A DNA stretch of 64,000 nucleotides from Micromonospora sp. HM5-17 (GCF_003762835.1 NZ_RJWA01000003.1:806001-870000), one strand, 5' to 3'; shown: positions 42,834-51,281, counted from the first letter of the stretch. Numbers and translations: made by a program. The notes: generated by a model from the letters alone, not told the origin.

Positions 42834-45002
42834 ATGAGAAGATCATGGCGGCTCGGCTCCGTCGCAGCCGTACTCCTGCTCGCCGCCGGCCTGGCCGGTG
42901 CCGTGCCCGGCGGCGCGGCGGCGAGCCGGGAGCGGCTCGGCACGCTGACCACGGCGAGCGCGCACTCGGCGGCGCTCGGCGGGCCGATCGACTACACCGT
43001 CTACCTGCCGTACGGCTACACCGACCGGCGTAACGCCGAGGTCCGGTACCCCGTGCTCTACCTGCTGCACGGCCGGGGCGACACGATGTCGGCGTGGACC
43101 CGGGTCAAGGCCGACCTGGACCGGATGATCGCCGCCGGCGAGCTGCCGCCGGTGATCGCGATCCTTCCGGACGCGCCGTGGAGCAGCCGGGGAAGCTGGT
43201 ACGTCGACTCGGCGTACACCGGTGCCGACGACCCGGGTCGCCCGGTCGAGACCGCGCTCACCCGCGACCTCGTCTCCGCCGTGGACGCCCGCTACCGGAC
43301 GGCCGCGCACCGGGGCGCCCGGCTGGTCGGCGGCTACTCGATGGGCGGGTTCGGTGCGCTCCGCTACGCCCTCGCCCACCCGGACCTCTTCGCGAACGCG
43401 CTGGTCCTCAGCCCGGCCGTCTACCGTCCGCTGCCGCCGTCCGACTCGTCGGCCCGGGAGTTCGGCGGGTTCGGCTCCGGCGACCAGCGCTTCTCCGACG
43501 AGGTCTACCAGCGGCTCAACTACCCGGCCCTGCTGCCGACGCTCGACCCCGATCTGCCGATCCGGATGTATATCGCGGTCGGCGACGACGAGTGGGCCAA
43601 CCCGAACCCGGAGGACGCCGTACACGACCTGGACTACGAGGCGGCGACGCTCTACAACGCGGTCCGTCGCTCGGACGCGATCACCGCACAGTTCCGGGTG
43701 GTCGACGGTGGCCACGACTGGGACGTCTGGCGGCCGTCCTTCGTGGACGGGCTCCGTGAGCTGGCGCCGACGCTGCGCGCCACCCCACCGGCCGGGATTC
43801 CCGGGCCGGCGTACGGCACCGACGGCACCGACTGGGCAGGTGGCGTGGCGGCGACCCCGGACGGCGGTGCCGTCCTCGGCTACGCGGCCTCCGGGTCGGT
43901 CGCCGGACAGCCGTACGCGGGCGGGCTGGACGCCGTCCTGACCCGGCTCGGCCCGGACCGGCGTACCGTCCGGTGGACGGCGCAGTTCGGCACCCCGGCC
44001 AACGACCGGCTCTACGGGGTCGCGCCGCTGCCCGACGGCGGGGTCCTGACCGCCGGCTACACCCGGGGCGACCTCGACGGCGCCCACCCGGGCAACCCCG
44101 CCGACGACGCCTTCGTGGCGAAGCTGACCGGTGCCGGGGAACGCGCCTGGTTGACCCAGGTCGGCGACCCGGCCAGGGCGGACCGGTTCTACGCGGTCGC
44201 GGCCGCCCCGGACGGCGGCGCCTACGTCGCCGGATACACCAGTGGCGCGTACGCCGGCACCAGCGCCGGGGACAAGGACGCCGTCCTGGCCCGGATCACC
44301 CCGGACGGGGCGGTCGCCTGGAGTCGGCAGTTCGGCGGCGCCGGCGAGGACAAGGCGTACGCGGTGGCGGCCGACGCCTCCGGCGTCTACGTCGTCGGCA
44401 GCACCTCGGCCGGGATGCCCGGCACGAGTCACGTCGGCGGGGTGGACGGCTGGCTGGCCCGGTTCACACCCGACGGCACCCGGCGGTGGCTGGTCGCCGA
44501 GGGCGGCCCCGGTGACGACCTGCTGACCGGGGTCGCGGTGACCGAGACCGGGGTGGTCGCCACCGGCGGCACCCGGGGGGACGCGACGGCCGGCGGCAGC
44601 GACGCGCTCACCGTCGCGTACGACGCGACCGGTCGGCAGCGGTGGCGGAGCCTCGCCGGTGGACGGGGCGACGACGCCGGAGCCGAGGTGCTGGCGCTGC
44701 CCGGCGGCGAGGTGGCGGTGGTGTGCTTCACCCGCAGCGCGCTCGGGGTGCCGGCCGGGGGCGCCGACGTGTTGACCCTCCGCTACGACCGGCGGGGCAG
44801 GCAACTCCTCGCCGCCCAGTACGGCACCGCCCGCGACGACGCGGTGGACGCCTTCGGCGAGGAGAACGTCTACGCCGCCCGGGCCGCCGACGGGACGCTG
44901 CTGGTCAGCGGGCTCACCACCGGCGGCCTGGCCGACGGCGCCGTGCTCGGCAACGGCGACGTCTTCCTCGCCCCGGTCGACCCGACGAGGGGGCTGCCGT
45001 GA
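42834..45002 (+). CDS. Secreted esterase-D-like hydrolase fused to beta-propeller repeats
   Basis: 722 residues. Signal peptide MRRSWRLGSVAAVLLLAAG to about residue 35. Then an alpha/beta hydrolase of the putative esterase family: YPVLYLLHGRGD, GGYSMGGFGALRYAL (nucleophile Ser) and DGGHDWDVW (His). From about residue 330 to the end come SBBP-type beta-propeller repeats, for example AVAAAPDGGAYVAGYTSG and AVTETGVVATGGTRGD, roughly six to seven blades. It would cleave an ester outside the cell, releasing substrate for import. ATG 42834 with GAAGGAG 6 bases upstream. Its stop overlaps the CoA-transferase GTG by 4 bases. Confidence 0.82.
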   Translation: MRRSWRLGSVAAVLLLAAGLAGAVPGGAAASRERLGTLTTASAHSAALGGPIDYTVYLPYGYTDRRNAEVRYPVLYLLHGRGDTMSAWTRVKADLDRMIAAGELPPVIAILPDAPWSSRGSWYVDSAYTGADDPGRPVETALTRDLVSAVDARYRTAAHRGARLVGGYSMGGFGALRYALAHPDLFANALVLSPAVYRPLPPSDSSAREFGGFGSGDQRFSDEVYQRLNYPALLPTLDPDLPIRMYIAVGDDEWANPNPEDAVHDLDYEAATLYNAVRRSDAITAQFRVVDGGHDWDVWRPSFVDGLRELAPTLRATPPAGIPGPAYGTDGTDWAGGVAATPDGGAVLGYAASGSVAGQPYAGGLDAVLTRLGPDRRTVRWTAQFGTPANDRLYGVAPLPDGGVLTAGYTRGDLDGAHPGNPADDAFVAKLTGAGERAWLTQVGDPARADRFYAVAAAPDGGAYVAGYTSGAYAGTSAGDKDAVLARITPDGAVAWSRQFGGAGEDKAYAVAADASGVYVVGSTSAGMPGTSHVGGVDGWLARFTPDGTRRWLVAEGGPGDDLLTGVAVTETGVVATGGTRGDATAGGSDALTVAYDATGRQRWRSLAGGRGDDAGAEVLALPGGEVAVVCFTRSALGVPAGGADVLTLRYDRRGRQLLAAQYGTARDDAVDAFGEENVYAARAADGTLLVSGLTTGGLADGAVLGNGDVFLAPVDPTRGLP

Positions 45003-46249
45003 CTGGTGAGGAAGGGCCCCTTGTACAACGAAAAACGATAGAAAGGGGCCCTTCCTTGCCCCAACCAGCTGCGCTGGACGGCGTGAAGGTGGTCGAGCTG
45101 GCGACCCTCTTCGCCGGGCCGCTCGCCACCGCCTTCCTCGGCGACTTCGGCGCCGACGTCGTCAAGGTGGAGCATCCGACCAAACCCGACCCGTCCCGGG
45201 GACACGGGCCGGCGAAGGACGGCGTCGGACTCTGGTGGAAGGTGCTCGGTCGCAACAAGCGGACCATCACCGCGAACCTCTCCGACCCGGCCGGGGCCGA
45301 GGTGTTGCGCCGGTTGGTCGCCGACGCCGACGTCCTGGTGGAGAACTTCCGACCCGGGACGCTGGAGCGCTGGGGGATCGGACCGGCGGAGCTGCACGCG
45401 GTCAACCCCCGGCTGGTGATCGCCCGGATCAGCGGCTTCGGCCAGGTCGGCCCGTACGCCCGGCGGCCCGGCTTCGGCACCCTCGCCGAGGCGATGAGCG
45501 GCTTCGCCGCCGCGACCGGCGAGCCGGACGGCCCGCCGACCCTGCCGCCGTTCGGGCTCGCCGACTCGGTGACCGCGCTCGCCACGGCGTACGCGGTCAT
45601 GCTGGCGCTCCGCTCCCGGGATGCCACCGGGGTGGGGCAGGTCATCGACCTGGCGATCATCGAGCCGATCATGGCGATGCTCGGTCCGCAGATCACCTGG
45701 TACGACCAGCTCGGTTACCTCCAGCCCCGGCTCGGCAACCGGTCGAACAACAACGCGCCCCGGAACACGTACCGGTGCGCGGACGGGCGCTGGGTGGCGA
45801 TCTCGACCAGCGCCCAGAGCATCGCCGAACGGGTGATGCGGCTGGTCGGGCGGCCGGAGCTGCTCGACGAGCCGTGGTTCGCCACCGGCAGCGGCCGGGC
45901 CGCGCACGCCGATGTCCTCGACGCCGCGGTGAGCGCCTGGGTGGCGGCCCGGAACCGCGACGAGGTGGTCGCCGCGTTCGAGCAGGCGGAGGCGGCGGTG
46001 GCGCCGGTCTACGACGTCCGGGACATCCTCGCCGACCCGCAGTACGCCGCGCTCGGCACCGTGGTCACGGTGCCGGACGACGACCTCGGCCCGGTGCGGA
46101 TGCAGAACGTGCCGTTCCGGATGTCGGCGACGCCGGGGCGGATCCGGCACACCGGGCGGCGGCACGGGCAGGACACCGACGCGGTGCTGGCCGAGCTCGG
46201 CTACACCGCCGACGAGATCGCGGCGCTCCGCGCCCGGGGGGTGGTCTGA
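44999..46249 (+). CDS. Family III CoA-transferase (CaiB/BaiF type)
   Basis: Up to 416 residues. From LDGVKVVELATLFAGPLATAFLGDFGADVVKVEHP onward (about residues 25-60) it is a clean family III member, with RNKRTITANLSDPAGAEVLRRLV, ENFRPGTLERWG and ISGFGQVGPY. At the position of the formyl-CoA transferase nucleophile it has AIIEPI, a Glu, as in many CaiB-like proteins. The start is uncertain: GTG 44999 overlaps the previous stop (GTGA) but translates the palindrome; TTG 45056 would begin right after it. CoA is probably transferred to a carboxylic acid aglycone. Confidence 0.88.
   Translation: MTGEEGPLVQRKTIERGPSLPQPAALDGVKVVELATLFAGPLATAFLGDFGADVVKVEHPTKPDPSRGHGPAKDGVGLWWKVLGRNKRTITANLSDPAGAEVLRRLVADADVLVENFRPGTLERWGIGPAELHAVNPRLVIARISGFGQVGPYARRPGFGTLAEAMSGFAAATGEPDGPPTLPPFGLADSVTALATAYAVMLALRSRDATGVGQVIDLAIIEPIMAMLGPQITWYDQLGYLQPRLGNRSNNNAPRNTYRCADGRWVAISTSAQSIAERVMRLVGRPELLDEPWFATGSGRAAHADVLDAAVSAWVAARNRDEVVAAFEQAEAAVAPVYDVRDILADPQYAALGTVVTVPDDDLGPVRMQNVPFRMSATPGRIRHTGRRHGQDTDAVLAELGYTADEIAALRARGVV
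45009..45056. repeat. Palindromic element, copy 2, at 5' end of CoA-transferase frame
   Basis: AGGAAGGGCCCCTT (45009-45022) pairs perfectly with 45043-45056. The loop GTACAACGAAAAACGATAGA matches copy 1 (35839) at most positions of ACnAAAAnCGATA. It lies directly after the upstream stop and within the reading frame of the CoA-transferase if GTG 44999 is the start. In-frame translation gives EEGPLVQRKTIERGPSLPQ, which is not conserved-looking. Confidence 0.75.
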
Positions 46250-47064
46250 TGCTCCTCACCTGGCTGTACGTGCCGGGAGACCGGCCGGACCGGTTCGGCA
46301 AGGCGGTCGACTCCGGCGCCGACGCGGTCATCCTCGACCTGGAGGACGCGGTGGTGGCGGCACGCAAGGCGTACGCCCGGGAGGCGGTCGCCGAGTTCGT
46401 CGCCACCCCGCACCGGGTGCCGGTCTTCGTCCGGGTCAACGAGCTGACCGGTCCGGACGTCGGCGCCGACCTGGACGCGGTCGCCGGGGCGCCCGGGCTG
46501 GCCGGGCTGCGCCTGCCGAAGGTGGAGTCCCCGGAGGCGGTCCGGGCGGTCGCCGAGCGGACGTCCGCGCCGCTGGACCTGCTGGTCGAGTCGGCGCTCG
46601 GCGTCGAGCGGGCGTACGAGATCGCGACCGCGCATCCGGCGGTGGCCTCGCTCGGGCTCGGCGAGGCCGACCTCCGCTCGGACCTCGGGGTGACCGCCGA
46701 GGAGGGGCTGACCTGGGTCCGGGGGCGGATCGTCGTCGCCGCCCGGGCCGCCGGGCTGCCGCCGCCGGCGATGCCGGTGTACGCCAACGTCACGGACCTC
46801 GCCGGGCTCGCCGAGTCGTGTGCGCGGGGGCGGCAGCTCGGCTTCGTCGGCCGGACCGCGATCCACCCCCGGCAGCTTCCGGTGATCGTGGAGGCGTTCC
46901 GGCCCTCCGAGGCGGAGGTCCTGCGGGCCCGGGAACTGCTGGCCGCGGTGGCCGAGGCCGAGACCCGGGACACGGGCACGGTGGTGTTGCCCGACGGCCG
47001 CTTCGCCGACCGGGCCATGGTCGCCGCCGCCCGCCGCACCGTCGACCTGGCCGAACGCTACTGA
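46249..47064 (+). CDS. HpcH/HpaI aldolase / CitE-like CoA-ester lyase
   Basis: 271 residues, a citrate-lyase-beta-like TIM barrel. Motifs: LYVPGDRPDRFGKA, DAVILDLEDAVVAARKAYAREAV (metal-binding Glu/Asp), VFVRVNE and GLRLPKVESPEAVRAV. Such enzymes cleave or form C-C bonds in 3-hydroxyacyl- or malyl-CoA-type esters. ATG 46249 overlaps the CoA-transferase stop (TGATG), so the acid is likely activated to a CoA ester and then split. It closes the operon; no strong terminator is obvious in the next 400 bases. Confidence 0.85.
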   Translation: MLLTWLYVPGDRPDRFGKAVDSGADAVILDLEDAVVAARKAYAREAVAEFVATPHRVPVFVRVNELTGPDVGADLDAVAGAPGLAGLRLPKVESPEAVRAVAERTSAPLDLLVESALGVERAYEIATAHPAVASLGLGEADLRSDLGVTAEEGLTWVRGRIVVAARAAGLPPPAMPVYANVTDLAGLAESCARGRQLGFVGRTAIHPRQLPVIVEAFRPSEAEVLRARELLAAVAEAETRDTGTVVLPDGRFADRAMVAAARRTVDLAERY

Positions 47065-47473
47065 CCGACCTCGTCCGTCCGTCGTCGGTCATGACGCCGT
47101 CGGCGGTATGGTCGTGACGTTGTCGGCGGGACCCGTCCGGGCGCGGCACCGTCGTGACCGACGATCCGGCGCGGCGGGTCCCGGCCGGTCCGGATCACCC
47201 GGACACGTCGTCCGCTCGCCCGATCCATCCGTACCGGTTCACTGTCGGGTCTGATATCGACATCCGCCGCTTTCGCCGCGAGGATTGACCTGGCGTCGCC
47301 GGCAGGCCCGCACCGGCCCGGTGGCCGGGGCGCGGTGGTCGGAGAGCCGCGCACCCGCGGCGTCGCGGGTGCGCGATCGACACGGTGCGAGTCTCCGGCG
47401 TCGAGGCGGGTCCGCCGACGCGGCGCCGGAGACGCGGATCCGGAGCGCCGAGACGAGGACCGGGAGGAAGACC
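47065..47473. other. Intergenic region, no gene seen
   Basis: 409 bases between the lyase and P450 genes. It contains a weak long-loop inverted repeat (GGGACCCG at 47128-47135 with CGGGTCCC at 47175-47182) and the GGGAGGAAG ribosome site of the P450 at 47462-47470. The upstream extension of the P450 frame is arginine-rich and not protein-like. Confidence 0.4.
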
Positions 47474-48685
47474 GTGACGACCGCATCCGTCGCCAATCCC
47501 TTCGCCGCGGGCTGGGACCTGCACGACGTACTGGCGCGGATGCGCCGGGAGAGCCCGGTGGTCGAGGTGACGCTGCCGACCGGGGCCACGGCGTGGCTGG
47601 TCACCCGCTACGACGACGCGCAGCGGGCGCTGAGCGACCCTCGGTTCAGCAAGGCGGTCATGCCGGCCGGCGGGGTGAACTACCGGGCGCTGGTCCCGGA
47701 GAGCGTCGAGCGGGCGCTGAACCGGCACATGCTCGCCACCGACCCGCCGGACCACACCCGACTGCGCCGGCTGGTCGCCGGGCCCTTCGCCCCGCGCCGG
47801 GTCGCCGCCATGCGCCCGTGGATCGAGCAGATCGCGGAGCGCCTGCTGGACGGCGTCTCCGGCGCCGTCGAGGTCGACCTGCTCGACGCGTACGCCGCCC
47901 CGCTGCCGATCCAGGTGATCTGCGAGCTGCTCGGGATTCCCGTCGAGGATCAGACCACCTTCCGGGGCTGGGTCAACGCGATCCTCGCCGGCCCGATGAA
48001 CGTGGCCGAGTGGCCGCCCGCGGTGATGGCGCTGCTGGACTACATCCGCGGCCTGCTGGTCGCCAAGCGCCAGGACCCGGGGGACGACCTGCTCTCGGCC
48101 CTGATCACCGCCCGCGACGAGGGTGACCGGCTGACCGACGACGAGCTGACCTCGATGGTCTACCTCCTGTTGATCGCCGGCCACGAGACGACGACCAACC
48201 TGATCGCCAACGGCATGCTGCTGTTGCTGTCGGAGCCGGCGCGGTGGGAGCGGGTGGTGGCCGAGCCGGAGCTGCTGCCCGGGGTCGTCGAGGAGTGCCT
48301 GCGCTACGAGGGTCCGGTGCAGACCGCCACCTTCCGTACCACCCTGGAGCCGGTCGAGCTGGGTGGGCACCTCATCCCCGCCGGCGCCACCGTGCTGGTC
48401 TCGTTGTCGTCGGCCAACCGGGACGCGGACCGCTTCCCCGACCCCGACCGGCTGGTCCTGGACCGGCCGGCCACGCCGAACCTGGCCTTCGGCCACGGCA
48501 TCCACTACTGCCTCGGCGCGCCGCTGGCCCGGCTGGAGGGTCAGGTCGCCTTCGCCGCGCTGGCCCGGCGGTTTCCCGGGATGCGGCTGGCGGTGCCGCT
48601 CGACCAGCTCTCCTGGCGGCCCAGTGTGCTGATCCGGGGCCTGGCGGCGCTGCCGGTCACCCTGAACGGCACCCGCCAGCCCTAG
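47474..48685 (+). CDS. Cytochrome P450
   Basis: 403-residue soluble bacterial P450. I-helix AGHETTT, ExxR-type ECLRYEG, and the haem loop FGHGIHYCLGAPLAR with Cys near residue 346. GTG 47474 follows GGGAGGAAG and gives the normal length; NPFAAGWDLHDVLARM is a standard N-terminal block. No ferredoxin or biosynthetic genes are adjacent, so redox partners are elsewhere and the substrate is unknown. Confidence 0.93.
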   Translation: MTTASVANPFAAGWDLHDVLARMRRESPVVEVTLPTGATAWLVTRYDDAQRALSDPRFSKAVMPAGGVNYRALVPESVERALNRHMLATDPPDHTRLRRLVAGPFAPRRVAAMRPWIEQIAERLLDGVSGAVEVDLLDAYAAPLPIQVICELLGIPVEDQTTFRGWVNAILAGPMNVAEWPPAVMALLDYIRGLLVAKRQDPGDDLLSALITARDEGDRLTDDELTSMVYLLLIAGHETTTNLIANGMLLLLSEPARWERVVAEPELLPGVVEECLRYEGPVQTATFRTTLEPVELGGHLIPAGATVLVSLSSANRDADRFPDPDRLVLDRPATPNLAFGHGIHYCLGAPLARLEGQVAFAALARRFPGMRLAVPLDQLSWRPSVLIRGLAALPVTLNGTRQP

Positions 48686-48771
48686 ACCGACCGGCGCCGC
48701 CGGTGGTGAACCGGCGGGCGGCCCGTGGCGCGTCACGGCCGCGGGACGCCGCCGCGGTGTGGCGGGTCGGC

Positions 48772-49257
48772 TCAGCGCTCCACGCCGTGCTGTTCGACGG
48801 CCCGTTGCACGGCCCGGTAGATCTGCCCGAACCGCAGCGCGTCGGCGGTGCGGACCAGCATCACCTCCCGGCCGTCGTACTGCACCCAGAGCTCCTGGAC
48901 CCGGACGCCCTTCTCGTAGGAGCGGTCCAGCCAGGACAGCGGCAGTTCCAGGAACGGCGTGAGCGCGAAGGCCCCGACCGCGCAGGCCGCCAGGATCAAC
49001 ACGGCGAGCTGCCACTGGCCCCGGTCATGGGCGGAGTAGGCGAGCGACAGCACGCAGATCACCGCGACCAGCGGCGGGATCGAGAAGAGAAAGATGAGCA
49101 CGCCTCGGCCGAGTAGCCGGGAGCGGGTCCGGGCGGTGCCGGGGCCGCGGGTGTGCCAGACGTACGTCACCTCGGCGACCGGTACGACGTGCCCGTTCGC
49201 CTGGATGCTCTCGGAGGTGACCCGCACCGTGTCGTCCCGGTAATAGAGCGTCACCAT
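48772..49257 (-). CDS. DUF6232-like two-TM protein, paralogue A
   Basis: 161 residues: LYYRDDTVRVTSESIQ at the N terminus, two hydrophobic helices in the middle (VLIFLFSIPPLVAVICVL and LAVLILAACAVGAFALTPF) and a C-terminal block LWVQYDGREVMLVRTADALRFGQIYRAVQRAVEQHG. ATG 49257 matches its paralogue at 50568. A longer form from GTG 49314 would overlap the lipoprotein stop (GTGA). The C-terminal block recurs almost unchanged in the paralogue. Function unknown. Confidence 0.75.
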   Translation of the reverse strand: MVTLYYRDDTVRVTSESIQANGHVVPVAEVTYVWHTRGPGTARTRSRLLGRGVLIFLFSIPPLVAVICVLSLAYSAHDRGQWQLAVLILAACAVGAFALTPFLELPLSWLDRSYEKGVRVQELWVQYDGREVMLVRTADALRFGQIYRAVQRAVEQHGVER

Positions 49258-49310
49258 TCCAGCAAAGCGTGCCGGTTGGCCGTTGTCGATGGCGTGTGGT
49301 GTCCGCCCGG

Positions 49311-49817
49311 TCACAGCACGTCGAGGACAGCGGCGTCGGCGGGAACGCTGCGGCCGCCCTTGCAGACCCGGACGATCCCCTCGGGAACCGGGGCCAGCAG
49401 GCCGTTCGTGGCCGAGATGTCGTACGCCGGCAGCGAGGTGCCGTCGGCGGTGGTCGGGCGCTCGTGTGGCCGGGCGAAGACGACCAGGGTGGTGCCGTTG
49501 CCGATCAGGTCACCCTCGGTCGGGGTGTCGACGCCGGGCCAGACCGCCACCCGTTCCGCCGCGGCGGTGCCGGTCAGGGCCTGGTCCACCCGGACGACCA
49601 GCCCTCGGCCTGTGGTGACGCCGTCGGTCAGCAGGCTCTGCGCCACGACGGTGACCCGCAGCACCGCCGCCGACCGGGCGGCGTCGGCCCGGACGGCGGC
49701 GGTGGTGGGGCTCGGGCACTCGTCGGCGGTGCCGCCGGAGGACTCGGCGGCGTTGCACGCGGTCAGCGCGGCGGAGGCGGCCGCGACGGCCGGCAGGACT
49801 CGTAGCGCCGTACGCAT
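49311..49817 (-). CDS. Putative lipoprotein, unknown function
   Basis: 168 residues. Signal MRTALRVLPAVAAASAALTAC with lipobox LTAC. The mature domain has VVAQSLLTDGVTTGRGLVVRVDQAL and GNGTTLVVFARPHERP, a beta-rich pattern. Two cysteines (DECPSP and VRVCKGG) could pair. It lies directly upstream of the DUF6232 paralogue A, with overlapping stop and possible start codons, so the two are probably one unit. No family recognised. Confidence 0.7.
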   Translation of the reverse strand: MRTALRVLPAVAAASAALTACNAAESSGGTADECPSPTTAAVRADAARSAAVLRVTVVAQSLLTDGVTTGRGLVVRVDQALTGTAAAERVAVWPGVDTPTEGDLIGNGTTLVVFARPHERPTTADGTSLPAYDISATNGLLAPVPEGIVRVCKGGRSVPADAAVLDVL

Positions 49818-49856
49818 CTCGACTGCCTCCTCACTCCGGCGTCCGCTGTCGCCGGT

Positions 49857-50345
49857 TCAGGTCCGGGCGGCCCAGTACGGCCCGTCGTTTTGGCTGATGA
49901 TGTCCCACAGCGGCTTGTTCTCGGTGTCGACGCTGTGGTAGCTGAGCAACGGCCAGCCGTCCGAACCCCGTCCGGTCACCATCATCGTGTGGTCGGGAGA
50001 GTCGGGTGAGCCGTAACCGTCGATCTCCATTTGCATGACGTCGGAGATCAGCAAATCTTCAAGGTACTGCAGGAATGTTACCCGACCGCCGTAGTTGTAT
50101 TCGTAGATATTCCAGTTTGTTGCCCCGCCCCAGGTGTAGGAGTGAATCGGGGTGCAGTCATTGCAGCGCCAGTACCAGACGTCGTAGTCGTCGTGATTCC
50201 AGAGTACGGCGGGGTAGTCCTCGGAGCCGGCCTCGGCGTACCGGCCGGTCCAGAGCGCCCACGAGACGAAGGTCGTGCAGTCGTTGGCGTCCCGGGTGTA
50301 GGGGACCGGGTGGTCGGTGGCGTAGTACAGGGCGAAGTCGACCAT
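49857..50345 (-). CDS. Amidase_6-like domain protein, 5' end disrupted
   Basis: 162-residue domain with the NlpC-like triad: DANDCTTFVSWAL (Cys), SPDHTMMVTG (His) and DGWPLLSYHSVDT. The domain frame is open upstream of ATG 50345 through YDYQA, then hits a stop; a protein-like segment SSIDALIDFMYQGTKVHPRE continues in another frame upstream. This suggests a frameshifted secreted hydrolase. Base composition is clearly less G/C-rich than its neighbours (Asn/Tyr-rich, many A/T third positions), a sign of transfer. No ribosome site precedes ATG 50345. Confidence 0.6.
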   Translation of the reverse strand: MVDFALYYATDHPVPYTRDANDCTTFVSWALWTGRYAEAGSEDYPAVLWNHDDYDVWYWRCNDCTPIHSYTWGGATNWNIYEYNYGGRVTFLQYLEDLLISDVMQMEIDGYGSPDSPDHTMMVTGRGSDGWPLLSYHSVDTENKPLWDIISQNDGPYWAART

Positions 50346-50567
50346 GGCCTGGTAGTCGTACGGTGGCCCCTCGCCGTTCTCTTGGATGGACCTTCGTTCC
50401 CTGATACATGAAATCGATCAGCGCGTCGATCGACGAAAATGTGTTGTGATGATATTGGGTCGTGGTATTCGTGTGACGGTCGGAGTCGAGGACCATGCCG
50501 ACCCGGGATGCCGGTCGGCGTCGGACCCGGCGCCGCCGGTCGCCGGGACACCGGCCCGGGCTGGCGG

Positions 50568-51041
50568 TCAGCGGTGCGGGCTGCCCGTCGCGTGCTGCTC
50601 GACGGCCCGCTCCAGGGCCCGGTAGATCCGGCCGAACCGCGACGCGTCGCCGGTGCGGAGCAGCCGCACCGGCCTACCCCGCCACTGCGCCCAGATCTCC
50701 AGGTGGTGACTGCCCTGGTCGTAGCTGCGGTCGACCCGGTCGAGCAGGAGGTCGGCGACCGGGGCGGCGGCCAGTCCGACCAGGACGGAGACCCCGACGA
50801 TGCCGACCGTGACGGCGAGCGGGGTGTGTAGGCGTACCGCGATCAGGAGGCCGGCCACGGCGGCGACCAGCGGGCCGGCGAGGGCCGCGAGCAGCGCACC
50901 GCGGCCGGCCAGGACGCCCCAGCGCCGCCCGGACCGGACGTGCCAGACCCGGGCGATCTCCCGCAGCGGGTACGCGTGCCCCGCCACCCGGATCGCCTCC
51001 GAGGTGACCCGCACCTGTCGGTCGTCGTAGTAGGTCGCCAT
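50568..51041 (-). CDS. DUF6232-like two-TM protein, paralogue B
   Basis: 157 residues starting at ATG 51041 (MATYYDDRQVRVTSEAIRV). Same plan as paralogue A at 48772: an N-terminal YYDDRQVRVTSEAI block, two hydrophobic helices (about residues 42-85) and a C-terminal RPVRLLRTGDASRFGRIYRALERAVEQH block that is nearly identical in length and order. The two copies flank the lipoprotein and amidase genes, all on the minus strand. Function unknown. Confidence 0.75.
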   Translation of the reverse strand: MATYYDDRQVRVTSEAIRVAGHAYPLREIARVWHVRSGRRWGVLAGRGALLAALAGPLVAAVAGLLIAVRLHTPLAVTVGIVGVSVLVGLAAAPVADLLLDRVDRSYDQGSHHLEIWAQWRGRPVRLLRTGDASRFGRIYRALERAVEQHATGSPHR

Positions 51042-51281
51042 CGCCACCGCCCTCGGCCGAGCCGTTCGACCTCTGCGAGCCGCGCCGAGCCCGCCGGCCG
51101 CGGCCTCCTCGCCGTGCGGAGCCCGCCGGCCGCGGCCTCCGAGTCGTTCGACATCGACGAGGCGCAGCCTATCGGGAACGTAACCACCGCGTCGGCCACT
51201 GTCACCAACCGACCGGGTACCTGGGGCAGCGGCTGACCGGGCGTTAAGGTGGGCCACGCGACATCGACGTGGAGGTGGGCT

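Noticed and set aside
47474-48685. P450, CoA-transferase and oxidoreductases as part of a secondary-metabolite cluster
   Set aside because: No polyketide, peptide, terpene or RiPP core gene is present, and the CoA-transferase belongs to the catabolic operon.
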